Assembly: GCA_002591745.1 (NCBI GenBank)
Contig: PDLQ01000025.1
Span: 17,089-81,088 of the forward strand
Reading direction: 5' to 3'
Source: Lewinellaceae bacterium SD302
Lineage (GTDB): Bacteria; Bacteroidota; Bacteroidia; Chitinophagales; Saprospiraceae
Length of the DNA: 64,000 nt
Part shown: positions 7,385 through 15,710 of the stretch, in pieces
Numbering within the stretch: the stretch's first letter is position 1
How the letters are laid out: each line of letters begins with the position of its first letter
The notes under the pieces: model-generated
Told to the model about the DNA's origin: nothing
Database searches by the model: none
What the model saw: the letters and a program-made list of their open reading frames with translations, nothing else
Position numbers and translations under genes: made by a program

Positions 7385-9712
7385 CTATTTGCCGCCCCCG
7401 TCTTTTTCGTAAGGGACGTAAGGGGCTTTACCATCTTTATCCAGACTGGATTTTGGAGCAGACCGGCGGGCTTTCATTTTTTTCTCTTTACGAATAGTCT
7501 TATTGTCAACTTTTTCAGGCTGCATCTTAATCGTGTCAGATTTGATTTCGGTTTCGGGGAGAAGTTCCGGCAGTTCGGCGTCGTAGTCGAATCCATTGAT
7601 GCGGCGGATCACGGCCGGGTCGCTCTGACTTTCGGGTTGAGAATTCGTGGTTCCAGAACTGTCGACTTTCGGGATGTTGTATTCAGGGAGTTCCCGGAGG
7701 GGAAGGCCATTGTTATCAGTACCCATAAAAATGGATTCTTTTTCTTCGGTTAACTGCGCGGGAGCAGACTGAAGATAGGTTTCCATCTGATAGGTGCGGT
7801 CGATCAGGCGTTGGTAACGATCGGCTTCGGCGGTGTTGCCGAAATCAAGTTCACGTTGGCGCATGGCCTCCAAATCACTACGCAGGTCATTAAAATCCCT
7901 TTGATCCGCTGCGGTGAATGGTGCCGAAGATCGGTTGCTGGGTGGTAACTTACGTGGAGCAATCACGCTTGTATTCTGGGGTTCGGTATCCGATTCGGTA
8001 GCTGGCGGATAGCCGTAATAAACATTTTGCGCACCCTGCTGTGGATTGGCCGCTCGAACCAGTTCAAGAATTTGCTCGAAGGTCAATTCCATGGTCGGCT
8101 GCTCGCTTTGGTAAGGTTGCGGTGAGCGGACACCAGCGTAGTTGTTCGGCCGGGCCGAAGACATACCGTTCATCGTCAGACCAGTATCATTGCTGCCACG
8201 TCCGGTGGCACCAGGCCGGGCAAGCATTTGATAGTCCCCTAAATTTTCAAAACGCTGTTCGTAACGATTGGCCCAGGCTTCCTGCTCATCCAGTTCCAGT
8301 AAGATTGCTCTGGCCTGATCACGCCTTTGACGGGCATTATTGGCGGTGACTTCGTCTTGTGCCTCCAGGGCTTGATTGAGCTCAATCTCCAGGTCGGCGA
8401 TCTGACTTTCGTATCTGGCCCGCATCATCCGCATATTTTCCTTTCGCTCAGCGCGCATCCGCTCGGCCTGGTAATCGATGCTGTCCTGAATCATATTTTC
8501 AACCAGATTGTCGGGTTTGGCGCTCTTGCCAAAAGAAAGGTTCAGGCCAACGCTGAATACGTTGCTGCTCGTCAGTTGGTCCGTGCTGGAAATCTCACCT
8601 AACTCCTCCTGGCTCGTCAGTAGAATCTTATAAGCTCCGTTGATGCGTAGTGTCTTTGCTAAGGGGAAGGATAGACCGAGGCCCCCACTGGCGAAACCCT
8701 GGCTATTGGCGGTGCGGTCATCGCGCCCCTCGTATCCGTCCTGTACATTAATGCGGCCACCACCCAGGATAGCAAAAGGTGTAAAGCCAGTGCCGGCGCG
8801 GCTGAGGTTGAGTCTTACGTCCAGGCCATACATAGCCAGATCGTCGAACTTAAAGTTGAAGGAATTATCGTCCATCCCAAGCATGTAGAAAGCACGCAGA
8901 CCAATGTATGGGCCGAAATCAATGCCGGCACGCAGCCCGGCGAACCAGGCGTCGTCGTAGGCCAGGCTATTGTCAAAATCGACGTGGGCAACGTCTAACT
9001 CGAAAGGAATACGTAAACCGCGAATGCCATTACCGAAAGCGTTCAGATAAGCCTGGTCGATCTCGGAAAGCGTACCGGGCTTGCGGCCGCCGAGATAGAA
9101 AGCCACGTTGGCTCCGACGGTAAAATTGCCGAGATCGTCGGCGTTGAAGTCCTCCAGGTCAAGACCATTAAGGTCGCGCTCGGCCTCGTTCAATAAGTTG
9201 CGGACGGCGTTGAAACGGTAGGCCAGGTACTGTCCTTCCACACTGAAGACAAATCGATCGGTCGCTGCCAGCGTCAGGCCCAATCCACCGGTTCCGTAGA
9301 TGTTTTGGGCATCGTCCAGGCCGTTACGGCCTACGTCCTGCACACCCCCGCCCAGGAGAAGGTAAGGCAGTAATTTGCCGCGCCCTATATTGAGCTTCAG
9401 CTCGGCGCCGTAACGAGCCAGGTCGACGGATGTGTCGTCAAAGTCATCGACGTCGATATCGAAGCCGCCCAGGTCCAGATCTCCCCCGATGGTTTGATAA
9501 TAGAGTCCGCGTAGTTCTACGTATTCACCGAACCCGATGCCGAGGCGGCCGCCAACCATGAAAGCTTCGCTCAAGCCAGCCCGGTTATTGAACCAGGTAT
9601 AGTTGGCGCCGGGGGAAATGGTATAGGAAATACCCTTTACCTGCGCCACGAGCGAGCTAAACAGGAAAAAAGAAAATAACGAGAATAGTAATTTGGTATA
9701 GCTTGGTTTCAT
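7385..9712 (-). CDS. Tandem outer-membrane beta-barrel protein with coiled coil
   Basis: A 775-residue exported protein with a signal peptide (about 1-23, ending LVAQ). Two consecutive beta-barrel-like modules follow (about 27-205 and 225-400). Each has the same order of strands, including an LGGG turn and a 'GGLGL(T/S)' strand, which suggests internal duplication. After them come a charged coiled coil (about 410-490, rich in E/R/Q and M-R-A-E repeats), a disordered Pro/Ser/Thr region and a Lys-rich C terminus. It may be a structural envelope protein linking the outer membrane to the periplasm. I do not recognise a named family for the full architecture. Confidence 0.75.
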   Translation of the reverse strand: MKPSYTKLLFSLFSFFLFSSLVAQVKGISYTISPGANYTWFNNRAGLSEAFMVGGRLGIGFGEYVELRGLYYQTIGGDLDLGGFDIDVDDFDDTSVDLARYGAELKLNIGRGKLLPYLLLGGGVQDVGRNGLDDAQNIYGTGGLGLTLAATDRFVFSVEGQYLAYRFNAVRNLLNEAERDLNGLDLEDFNADDLGNFTVGANVAFYLGGRKPGTLSEIDQAYLNAFGNGIRGLRIPFELDVAHVDFDNSLAYDDAWFAGLRAGIDFGPYIGLRAFYMLGMDDNSFNFKFDDLAMYGLDVRLNLSRAGTGFTPFAILGGGRINVQDGYEGRDDRTANSQGFASGGLGLSFPLAKTLRINGAYKILLTSQEELGEISSTDQLTSSNVFSVGLNLSFGKSAKPDNLVENMIQDSIDYQAERMRAERKENMRMMRARYESQIADLEIELNQALEAQDEVTANNARQRRDQARAILLELDEQEAWANRYEQRFENLGDYQMLARPGATGRGSNDTGLTMNGMSSARPNNYAGVRSPQPYQSEQPTMELTFEQILELVRAANPQQGAQNVYYGYPPATESDTEPQNTSVIAPRKLPPSNRSSAPFTAADQRDFNDLRSDLEAMRQRELDFGNTAEADRYQRLIDRTYQMETYLQSAPAQLTEEKESIFMGTDNNGLPLRELPEYNIPKVDSSGTTNSQPESQSDPAVIRRINGFDYDAELPELLPETEIKSDTIKMQPEKVDNKTIRKEKKMKARRSAPKSSLDKDGKAPYVPYEKDGGGK

Positions 9713-9827
9713 CTTAGTTTACGGTTAATGCACGAATATCAATTAAAGGCGTACCTTTTCCCTGTTAACAGAAGCTGCTCCGTACGATGTTCGTATCATG
9801 CTAACCTTTTAAATCATTCATGGCATC

Positions 9828-10226
9828 ATGCTCAAAACCAATATTGACCTCGGTCTGCTTATTCTTCGCCTCTGGTTCGGCCTGGAAATGGCCATCGCTC
9901 ACGGCCTGCCGAAATTCAATAAACTCATCTCCGGCGATTATGGCTTCCCCGACCCGCTCGGCGTAGGCAATTCGTTCAGTCTGGGTCTGGCTACTTTCGG
10001 CGAGTTCGTTTGCGGGCTCCTCATCGCCGTCGGCCTGTTTACCCGCCTGTCAACCATCCCATACATGATCACCATGCTCGTGGCCGCCTTTATCATCCAC
10101 ATCGACGACGGCTGGGGCAAAATGGCTTCTCCACTTATGTACTTCGTTCCCGCCCTGGTGCTGCTCCTGACCGGACCGGGTAAGTACAGCCTGGATGCCT
10201 GGCTGGATCGGAGGAAGATGGCTTAA
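9828..10226 (+). CDS. DoxX family membrane protein
   Basis: A 132-residue protein with four predicted helices. The pattern LRLWFGLEMAIAHGLPKF at the N terminus, then FGEFVCGLLIAVGLFTRL and the final LTGPGKYSLDAWL, is characteristic of DoxX/SURF4-like quinone or redox-associated membrane proteins. Function in this group is poorly defined. It stands between a divergent beta-barrel gene and apbE and is followed by a large palindrome that may terminate it. Confidence 0.9.
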   Translation: MLKTNIDLGLLILRLWFGLEMAIAHGLPKFNKLISGDYGFPDPLGVGNSFSLGLATFGEFVCGLLIAVGLFTRLSTIPYMITMLVAAFIIHIDDGWGKMASPLMYFVPALVLLLTGPGKYSLDAWLDRRKMA

Positions 10227-10234
10227 GGAGGTAT

Positions 10235-10293
10235 GAGGTACTAAATATCGGGTACGTGGTACCTAGTACTCTGTACCTAATACCCAGTACCTC
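10235..10293. repeat. GTACC-rich palindromic element
   Basis: A 59-base imperfect palindrome runs from GAGGTACT to AGTACCTC, with inner GGTAC/GTACC pairs able to form a long cruciform or hairpin. It follows the doxX stop by 9 bases and is trailed by CTTTAG. It could serve as a terminator, but its internal repetition suggests a mobile palindromic repeat. Confidence 0.7.
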
Positions 10294-10297
10294 TTTA

Positions 10298-10316
10298 GAC
10301 TAACAAAGTAGCCGTG
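10298..10316 (+). repeat. Dispersed CAAAGTAGC motif, copy 3
   Basis: GACTAACAAAGTAGCCGTG lies directly after the GTACC palindrome and 18 bases before the apbE promoter box. Confidence 0.8.
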
Positions 10317-10333
10317 CCCAAAAAAACACGAAT

Positions 10334-10341
10334 TACCTTTG
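10334..10341 (+). promoter_or_regulatory. -7 box (TACCTTTG) for apbE
   Basis: A perfect TAnnTTTG match. It overlaps the most upstream TTG start of the apbE frame, which argues that translation begins at the GTG at 10363. Confidence 0.6.
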
Positions 10342-10362
10342 CCCGCTACCAACTCTACGTCC

Positions 10363-11448
10363 GTGCGCTACTGCCTGTTTTTATTACTTACCATTTTCGC
10401 TCTGAGCTGTGAATCGACTCCACCCGAACAAAATAAACCGGGAGAGGCGGTGCAAAAGGTGGCAACCCTACGCTTGGTTGGCGAAACTATGGGGACAACC
10501 TACTCCGTCGTATTGCTGTCCGGTGAATTGTCGGCCGGAACGGATTCCAAAGCCTACCTCGCTGAACTGAAAGGGACACTGGATAGTGCGCTGGTGGCCC
10601 TGAACGACGAGGTGTCCAACTGGGAAAAGAACAGTACCGTGGTGCGCTTCAATGCTAGCGGGACGGGCATCAATGTAGTGGAAGCACCACACTTTTTGGC
10701 TAATTACCGGCTGGCTGACCGGGTTTCCGCTGCTACCGAAGGGGCTTTCGAACCGACCATTTTGCCGCTCACCGATTACTGGGGCTTCGGCTCCGGCCGG
10801 GAGCGCATCGAAGCAGGCGTGGATACCGCAGAGGTGATCCGGCGCAAAGCCCTGGTCGGGCTGGATAAGATCATCCTAGAAGGAGATACGTTTTTGCGCA
10901 AGACCGTTCCCGGCGTCACGCTGGATCTGGGCGGGAGCGCCAAGGGCTACGGCACCGATCTGATCACTTCGGTATTGATCGAGCGCTACGGATTGAAGAA
11001 TTTTCTGGTCGAGATTGGCGGAGAGATGTTCGCCGCTGGCCGGAAAGCCGAGGGGCAGCCCTGGAAAATCGGTATCAATGTGCCCCGTGAGGAAGCCGCC
11101 TTTTCCGCTATTGCCGAAACCATGCCACTGGAAAATCGAGCCGTAGCCACTAGCGGAAATTACCGCAATTACTACAAAGTTGGTGGCGAAACCTACAGCC
11201 ACACCCTCAGTCCGGTCACGGGTTTCCCGGAGCGCAACCGCTTACTGAGCGCTTCGGTAACCGCTCCGGACTGCGCTACGGCCGATGCCTACGCCACGGC
11301 CTGTATGGTGCTGGGGCCGGAGGCGGCAATGAAATTAATTGAAACTCGTCCGGAACTGGAAGCTTACTTCTTGGTGCGGGATGAGCAAGACGAGGGTATG
11401 GTACCGCTCATCAGCAGTGGGCTGCAGGCACTGTTCGGTAAAGAGTAG
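10363..11448 (+). CDS. apbE: FAD:protein FMN transferase, lipoprotein
   Basis: About 361 residues from the GTG at 10363. A TTG at 10339 is in frame but overlaps the promoter box. A short hydrophobic signal ends in a lipobox (FALSC), so the enzyme is anchored in the envelope. ApbE attaches FMN covalently to threonine of target flavoproteins such as Na+-NQR subunits. Conserved motifs are GETMGTTYSV, LDLGGSAKGYG (FAD binding), the GGEMFAAG strand, and HTLSPVTG followed by TADAYATACMVLG (metal and catalytic region). The nhaC-like gene follows after about 40 bases and may be co-transcribed. Confidence 0.93.
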   Translation: MRYCLFLLLTIFALSCESTPPEQNKPGEAVQKVATLRLVGETMGTTYSVVLLSGELSAGTDSKAYLAELKGTLDSALVALNDEVSNWEKNSTVVRFNASGTGINVVEAPHFLANYRLADRVSAATEGAFEPTILPLTDYWGFGSGRERIEAGVDTAEVIRRKALVGLDKIILEGDTFLRKTVPGVTLDLGGSAKGYGTDLITSVLIERYGLKNFLVEIGGEMFAAGRKAEGQPWKIGINVPREEAAFSAIAETMPLENRAVATSGNYRNYYKVGGETYSHTLSPVTGFPERNRLLSASVTAPDCATADAYATACMVLGPEAAMKLIETRPELEAYFLVRDEQDEGMVPLISSGLQALFGKE

Positions 11449-11488
11449 TATTCGATCCGGTTCCTTATTTTGCGGAAAATCCACCTCC

Positions 11489-12964
11489 ATGGCTGAGACT
11501 TTCGGCATCCTGACTTTATTACCTCCCGTAATCGCCATTATCCTGGCTATCCTGACCCGCCAGGTCTTCATCTCCCTCACCGTAGGCATCTTCCTGGGCT
11601 ACACCATGCTGGCCGGCTGGAATCCCTTGCTCGGCTTCATGGATACTTTGCAAGGGCTGGTCGATGTATTCGCCGACGCTGGCAACACCCGCACCATCAT
11701 GTTTTGCGCATTGGTCGGCGGGCTGATCGTTTTTATGCAGCGCTCGGGTGGGGTAGCGGGATTCATCGAGTGGGTGAGCAGAAAGCTGGCCAATAGCGGC
11801 GACGGCGGGCAAAAGAAAGTACAGTTCTTCGCTTGGCTCACCGGTGCGCTTATCTTCGTTGAGAGCAGCATCAGCGTCCTCACTGTCGGTACACTCTATC
11901 GACCGCTTTTTGATAAGCTGGGCATCAGCCGGGAAAAGTTGGCCTACATCGCCGATTCCAGTTCAGCCCCCAGTTCCATCCTGATTCCCTTCAATGGCTG
12001 GGGAGCTTTCATTATGGGCCTGCTCCTGGCCGAAGGATTCGCCAATCCTTTCAGCACCATGCTCAGTGCGATGGGCTATAATTTTTACGCTATCCTGGCC
12101 CTCTTGCTGGTGCCCGCCGTCATTTTTTCCGGCAAGGACTGGGGACCGATGGCCAAGGCCGAAGCCCGCGCTCAACGCGGTCAACTGCTCAGTGACGGAG
12201 CTACCCCGGTGGTCGATACCGAACTGACTGATATTTCTGCTAAAGAAGACATCCCCCACCGGGCTATCAATATGATCGTCCCCATCGTGGTCATGGTGGC
12301 CTTCATGCCGATCATGCTGGCCTATACGGGCTGGGCGGCGGCGACGGAAACCCTTGAACCCGGAGCCGGATTCGGCCAACTGCTTTTCCAGGCCATCGGC
12401 TCTGGTAGTGGTTCTACGGCGGTGCTTACGGCGGTAACTGTAAGTCTGCTGGTCTGTCTGATATTCTACAAAAGTCAGGGCATCTTCGGTATCCGCGAGG
12501 GGGTGGAGTTGATCCTCAAAGGTATTGCCGGCCTCATTCCGCTGGCCTTGCTGATGCTGCTGGCCTTCGCGATCGGTTCACTATGCAAGCAGCTGGAAAC
12601 GGGGATTTACGTTGCTGAAGTTGCCCGGGGCTGGCTTTCCCCCGGTCTGGTTCCTTTTTTGGTCTTTTTGGTCGCTTGTTTCATCGCCTTCAGTACCGGC
12701 ACCAGTTGGGGCACCTTCGCGATCATGATCCCCATCGCCGTACCGATGGCCACTCAGATGGACGCCAACGTACTCATGGCCATCGCTGCGGTCATGGGTG
12801 GTGGGGTATTCGGCGATCACTGCAGCCCCATTAGTGATACGACCATCCTCAGTAGTATGGCCTCGGCCACCGATCACGTGGATCACGTTAAGACGCAGAT
12901 TCCCTACGCGGGCCTGGCGGGAGTGGCTACGGCTTTGTTGTATCTGGTATTCGGCTTGTTTTAA
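11489..12964 (+). CDS. nhaC: NhaC family Na+/H+ antiporter
   Basis: A 491-residue protein with about 11-12 membrane helices. The ATG at 11489 is chosen because the upstream in-frame stretch is shadow sequence from the end of apbE. The motifs VESSISVLTVGTLYRPLFDKLGISREKLAYIADSSSAP, GTSWGTFAIMIPIA and GVFGDHCSPISDTTILSS are typical of NhaC and related antiporters. It exports Na+ in exchange for protons, or another ion or small metabolite. A sodium economy would fit a marine lifestyle and the second antiporter at 51965. Confidence 0.88.
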   Translation: MAETFGILTLLPPVIAIILAILTRQVFISLTVGIFLGYTMLAGWNPLLGFMDTLQGLVDVFADAGNTRTIMFCALVGGLIVFMQRSGGVAGFIEWVSRKLANSGDGGQKKVQFFAWLTGALIFVESSISVLTVGTLYRPLFDKLGISREKLAYIADSSSAPSSILIPFNGWGAFIMGLLLAEGFANPFSTMLSAMGYNFYAILALLLVPAVIFSGKDWGPMAKAEARAQRGQLLSDGATPVVDTELTDISAKEDIPHRAINMIVPIVVMVAFMPIMLAYTGWAAATETLEPGAGFGQLLFQAIGSGSGSTAVLTAVTVSLLVCLIFYKSQGIFGIREGVELILKGIAGLIPLALLMLLAFAIGSLCKQLETGIYVAEVARGWLSPGLVPFLVFLVACFIAFSTGTSWGTFAIMIPIAVPMATQMDANVLMAIAAVMGGGVFGDHCSPISDTTILSSMASATDHVDHVKTQIPYAGLAGVATALLYLVFGLF

Positions 12965-12968
12965 TTTC

Positions 12969-13484
12969 ATGCTACTCTCCACTCCACGACTCTGTCTCCG
13001 CCCTCTCACCCCCGGGGATGCCAGTCACTTCTTCCGGCTCAATGAAGACCCGGAAGTAATGCGTTACCTCCCCGAAGAACGTTTCGAAAATGAAGCAGCA
13101 GCCCGTTCCTTCCTGGAGACTTACCCTGACAGCCAACCACCGGGCTACGGTCGCCTGGCAGTATTAGATGAAGTTAATGGCCATTGGCTGGGGTGGTGCG
13201 GCCTCAAATACCACCCGCAGATAGACGATGTAGACCTGGGCTTTCGCTTTTATCGTCAATACTGGGGCCAAGGCTACGCTACCGAAGCCGGCCGCCGCTG
13301 CCTGGAGTACGGTTTTAATGATTTGGGTCTTAATTCAGTCTATGCCCACGTAGATGCTGCCAACGTCGGAAGCCAACGGGCATTAGAAAAATGCGGATTT
13401 TTACGGTCTGGGACTTTCACGGAAACGGATTGGAGCGGATGGTCTTACCGACTGGAACGAGAGCGTTGGCTGCTCGTCCGGTAG
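12969..13484 (+). CDS. GNAT family N-acetyltransferase (RimJ/RimL type)
   Basis: A 171-residue protein starting at the ATG at 12969, four bases after the stop of the antiporter gene, so the two are probably co-transcribed. The fold motifs are clear: LRLLTP-like opening (LCLRPLTPGDA), LGFRFYRQYWGQGYATEAGRRCLEYGF (acetyl-CoA binding) and VDAANVGSQRALEKCGF. RimL-type enzymes acetylate ribosomal protein N termini or small molecules. The substrate here is unknown. Confidence 0.9.
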   Translation: MLLSTPRLCLRPLTPGDASHFFRLNEDPEVMRYLPEERFENEAAARSFLETYPDSQPPGYGRLAVLDEVNGHWLGWCGLKYHPQIDDVDLGFRFYRQYWGQGYATEAGRRCLEYGFNDLGLNSVYAHVDAANVGSQRALEKCGFLRSGTFTETDWSGWSYRLERERWLLVR

Positions 13485-13508
13485 CTGGGTGCATTGGGTT
13501 ATTGGAAA

Positions 13509-13527
13509 CTTTGCTACTTTGTTAGCT
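13509..13527 (-). repeat. Dispersed CAAAGTAGC motif, copy 4
   Basis: On the minus strand it reads AGCTAACAAAGTAGCAAAG. It forms an inverted pair with the copy at 13644-13662, about 116 bases apart. Confidence 0.8.
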
Positions 13528-13643
13528 ATAATAAAGACCGCTTCGCTGTTAGACGGAGCTCTGACGTACACGCATAAATGGCAGTCTTTGTTCTATGCCC
13601 TTACAGTCTGCGACGCAGTCGATACGATCTATTTTCTATTTTG

Positions 13644-13662
13644 GACTAACAAAGTAGCCATG
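13644..13662 (+). repeat. Dispersed CAAAGTAGC motif, copy 5, containing a start codon
   Basis: GACTAACAAAGTAGCCATG. The final ATG is the likely start codon of the downstream membrane protein. Confidence 0.8.
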
Positions 13663-14994
13663 CCCACACCGACCCCGAACCTTCCTCCTCAGGAAACGAG
13701 CGAATCCAAGCCGGAATGGCTATCGCGGCTGGAAGAAGAATCCTACCAGGCCGAGTTACTGATCTCCGGCGCGGCGATCTTTGGTTGTCTATTGTTGCCG
13801 GGACTGATCAGTGACCTGGAAGGCTACGTGCTCTACACCGTCAATCGGGAGAGCATGACGATCTGGTACTTTATATTTCTGTTCCTCAATATGCTGGCCT
13901 ACGTGCTGATTATTACCTTTTTGCTGCATTTTACCATGCGGGCACTGTGGGTGGGGATGGTGAGTTTTAACTCGGCCTACCCGGATGGCTACAAACCTAA
14001 TGAGCGGTTTAGTAAACATTTTCAGCAGCAATTGATCGAGGATATCGGAGACGTTCACGGTTATATTCGAGAGTTGGACAAAAGCTGCTCAACCATCTTC
14101 GGGGCGGGCTTCAGTATTGCTTTTGTAGCCCTGGGGTATATCCTTTTGATGTCGGTCTTCGCGGCCCTGTTTTACGCGTTACGGGATTATCTGCCAACTT
14201 TTGCAGGGTGGGTACTGGCGGGAACTATTTTCGTACTGGTTATGGGGTTTGCCGTATTCTCGACGATCCTCTCCACTAAAAAGTACCGCGATGGAAATTT
14301 TGCCAAAAGGTACCACTACCCGATAGCTCGACTCTTCAACCGGGCATTTATGAACATTGGTTATCGTCCGGCTAGCTACATCACGGGTGTATTGACTAGT
14401 CAGAAAGCCGATCAAAAAAGTGGCGTATGGTTACCGCTGGTTGTAAGTGCGTTGATCGGGATGACCGGAGGCATGCTGGGCATGAGCAACATGAATGTAC
14501 GGGCCTACTTCGATGATGTCTATCACCGTATGGCTAGTGACCCGGCCACGCTGATTCCGGAGGTTTACGCCGACCACGAACCGGAAGGCTACGTGTATCA
14601 TCCGGTGATCCCTGCTCACGAAATGGAGGCGGGTGAGTTACTCACGGTCTTTTTGCCGTTACCCAATCGCGAGAAATTCGAACTGGAAAGGCAGTGTGAC
14701 CTGCCCGAAGCCAGTGGTGAGCGCAATGAAACCGCCCGCAACGCGCGTCGGGCCAGGGAAGTCGACTGCGCCCGAAGTTTCTATCGTTTTTACCTCAACG
14801 ATCGGGAACTCAGGGTCGAAGATCTCCAACGCCACCTCTACGGACCAGAAAAACAATTTGGTTTTCAGGCTACTTTTTACCGTCCGCCGGCAAAGGAAGG
14901 TCGAAACCTATTACGTATAGAAAGCAACTACTATAACGACGATGGAGCCCCCCGGGTGGCCCAAATTCCATTCTACCTGCTGGAAGGAGAATAG
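13660..14994 (+). CDS. Uncharacterised multi-pass membrane protein, 444 aa
   Basis: I chose the ATG at 13660 because the in-frame sequence before it is intergenic in character and holds two inverted copies of the dispersed motif. The protein starts with a Pro-rich cytoplasmic stretch. Helices follow at about residues 33-52, 68-92, 145-170 and 178-200, with another near 265-285. The C-terminal ~150 residues are soluble and beta-rich. No known family is recognised. The arrangement (four-helix bundle, amphipathic linker, extramembrane C terminus) would fit a sensor or channel-like protein, but that is a guess. Confidence 0.7.
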   Translation: MPTPTPNLPPQETSESKPEWLSRLEEESYQAELLISGAAIFGCLLLPGLISDLEGYVLYTVNRESMTIWYFIFLFLNMLAYVLIITFLLHFTMRALWVGMVSFNSAYPDGYKPNERFSKHFQQQLIEDIGDVHGYIRELDKSCSTIFGAGFSIAFVALGYILLMSVFAALFYALRDYLPTFAGWVLAGTIFVLVMGFAVFSTILSTKKYRDGNFAKRYHYPIARLFNRAFMNIGYRPASYITGVLTSQKADQKSGVWLPLVVSALIGMTGGMLGMSNMNVRAYFDDVYHRMASDPATLIPEVYADHEPEGYVYHPVIPAHEMEAGELLTVFLPLPNREKFELERQCDLPEASGERNETARNARRAREVDCARSFYRFYLNDRELRVEDLQRHLYGPEKQFGFQATFYRPPAKEGRNLLRIESNYYNDDGAPRVAQIPFYLLEGE

Positions 14995-15068
14995 GTAGTT
15001 TTTGTCGCCGGACGTTAATAGCGACATAATTTAGGCCACATCCACAACATGGAAGGCTTAAATTCCTT

Positions 15069-15076
15069 TATCTTGG
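15069..15076 (+). promoter_or_regulatory. Near-consensus -7 box (TATCTTGG)
   Basis: One mismatch to TAnnTTTG, ending 18 bases before the ATG at 15095. The same variant precedes the lipoprotein gene at 19874. Confidence 0.4.
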
Positions 15077-15094
15077 AGTTAGTAAGTATCCCGA

Positions 15095-15502
15095 ATGAAA
15101 ACCGCCCAAGATCTGAAAGAGCATTTGCGCCGGCTGGAGGCGGTCGGCAATGACGACTTCGAGCTGATCCTGCTCGGTGGTCCGGATGCCTATGCTACCC
15201 ACGAACTGTCTCAATTGTTGCGGCAGTTGAAGGTACGGCGAATCAGTTCTTTGCATCAGCAGCGGCAATTATTTCGGCTTTCGGCCATTATTCCGGTATT
15301 TCTGGTACTGGCCGTGGTTTTTATCGGCATTGACCGCTTGGAAATGGTCCGCTTTTGCCTCGGAGTTTCCCTGGCCCTTTTCGCGCTGGTTGCCTGGCGC
15401 AGTTACCGCCTGCGTGATCTTATCGCCCAGGTCAATGACCGGGACCGTCGTTTACGCCGCATGATCTCCCACGAACTGGCCAGGCGGCGTGAGTTGGCCT
15501 GA
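15095..15502 (+). CDS. Small two-helix membrane protein, unknown
   Basis: A 135-residue protein. A charged N-terminal helical region (about 1-60, rich in Leu/Arg) precedes two close membrane helices (about 62-80 and 87-103) and an Arg-rich C-terminal tail. This hairpin topology with both ends cytoplasmic is common in accessory membrane proteins, but I recognise no family. It is probably a separate unit, since a near-consensus promoter box precedes it. Confidence 0.6.
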   Translation: MKTAQDLKEHLRRLEAVGNDDFELILLGGPDAYATHELSQLLRQLKVRRISSLHQQRQLFRLSAIIPVFLVLAVVFIGIDRLEMVRFCLGVSLALFALVAWRSYRLRDLIAQVNDRDRRLRRMISHELARRRELA

Positions 15503-15710
15503 TTCACTCTGCGCCAGCAGCGGAAAGCAGCGCCCCTCGGTGCGTCTGACAGGATAAGAATTAAACCTCTGCCCTTCCGCGCGTCTTCTGCATGAACCCC
15601 CCGTTGCGTTTGCCACATCGATGACTAGAACACACTTACACTAGGTTAATTATCTTGTGCTCATAACCCGACCATTTTCGGTTCTATTCCACCACCTACA
15701 ATTTTTTACC

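Noticed and set aside
13489..13659. N-terminal extension of the 444-aa membrane protein
   Set aside because: It would translate two inverted motif copies and gap DNA. The ATG at 13660 gives a normal start.
15657..15710. Longer start for the propeller amidohydrolase
   Set aside because: The extension precedes a clean signal peptide that begins at the GTG at 15711.
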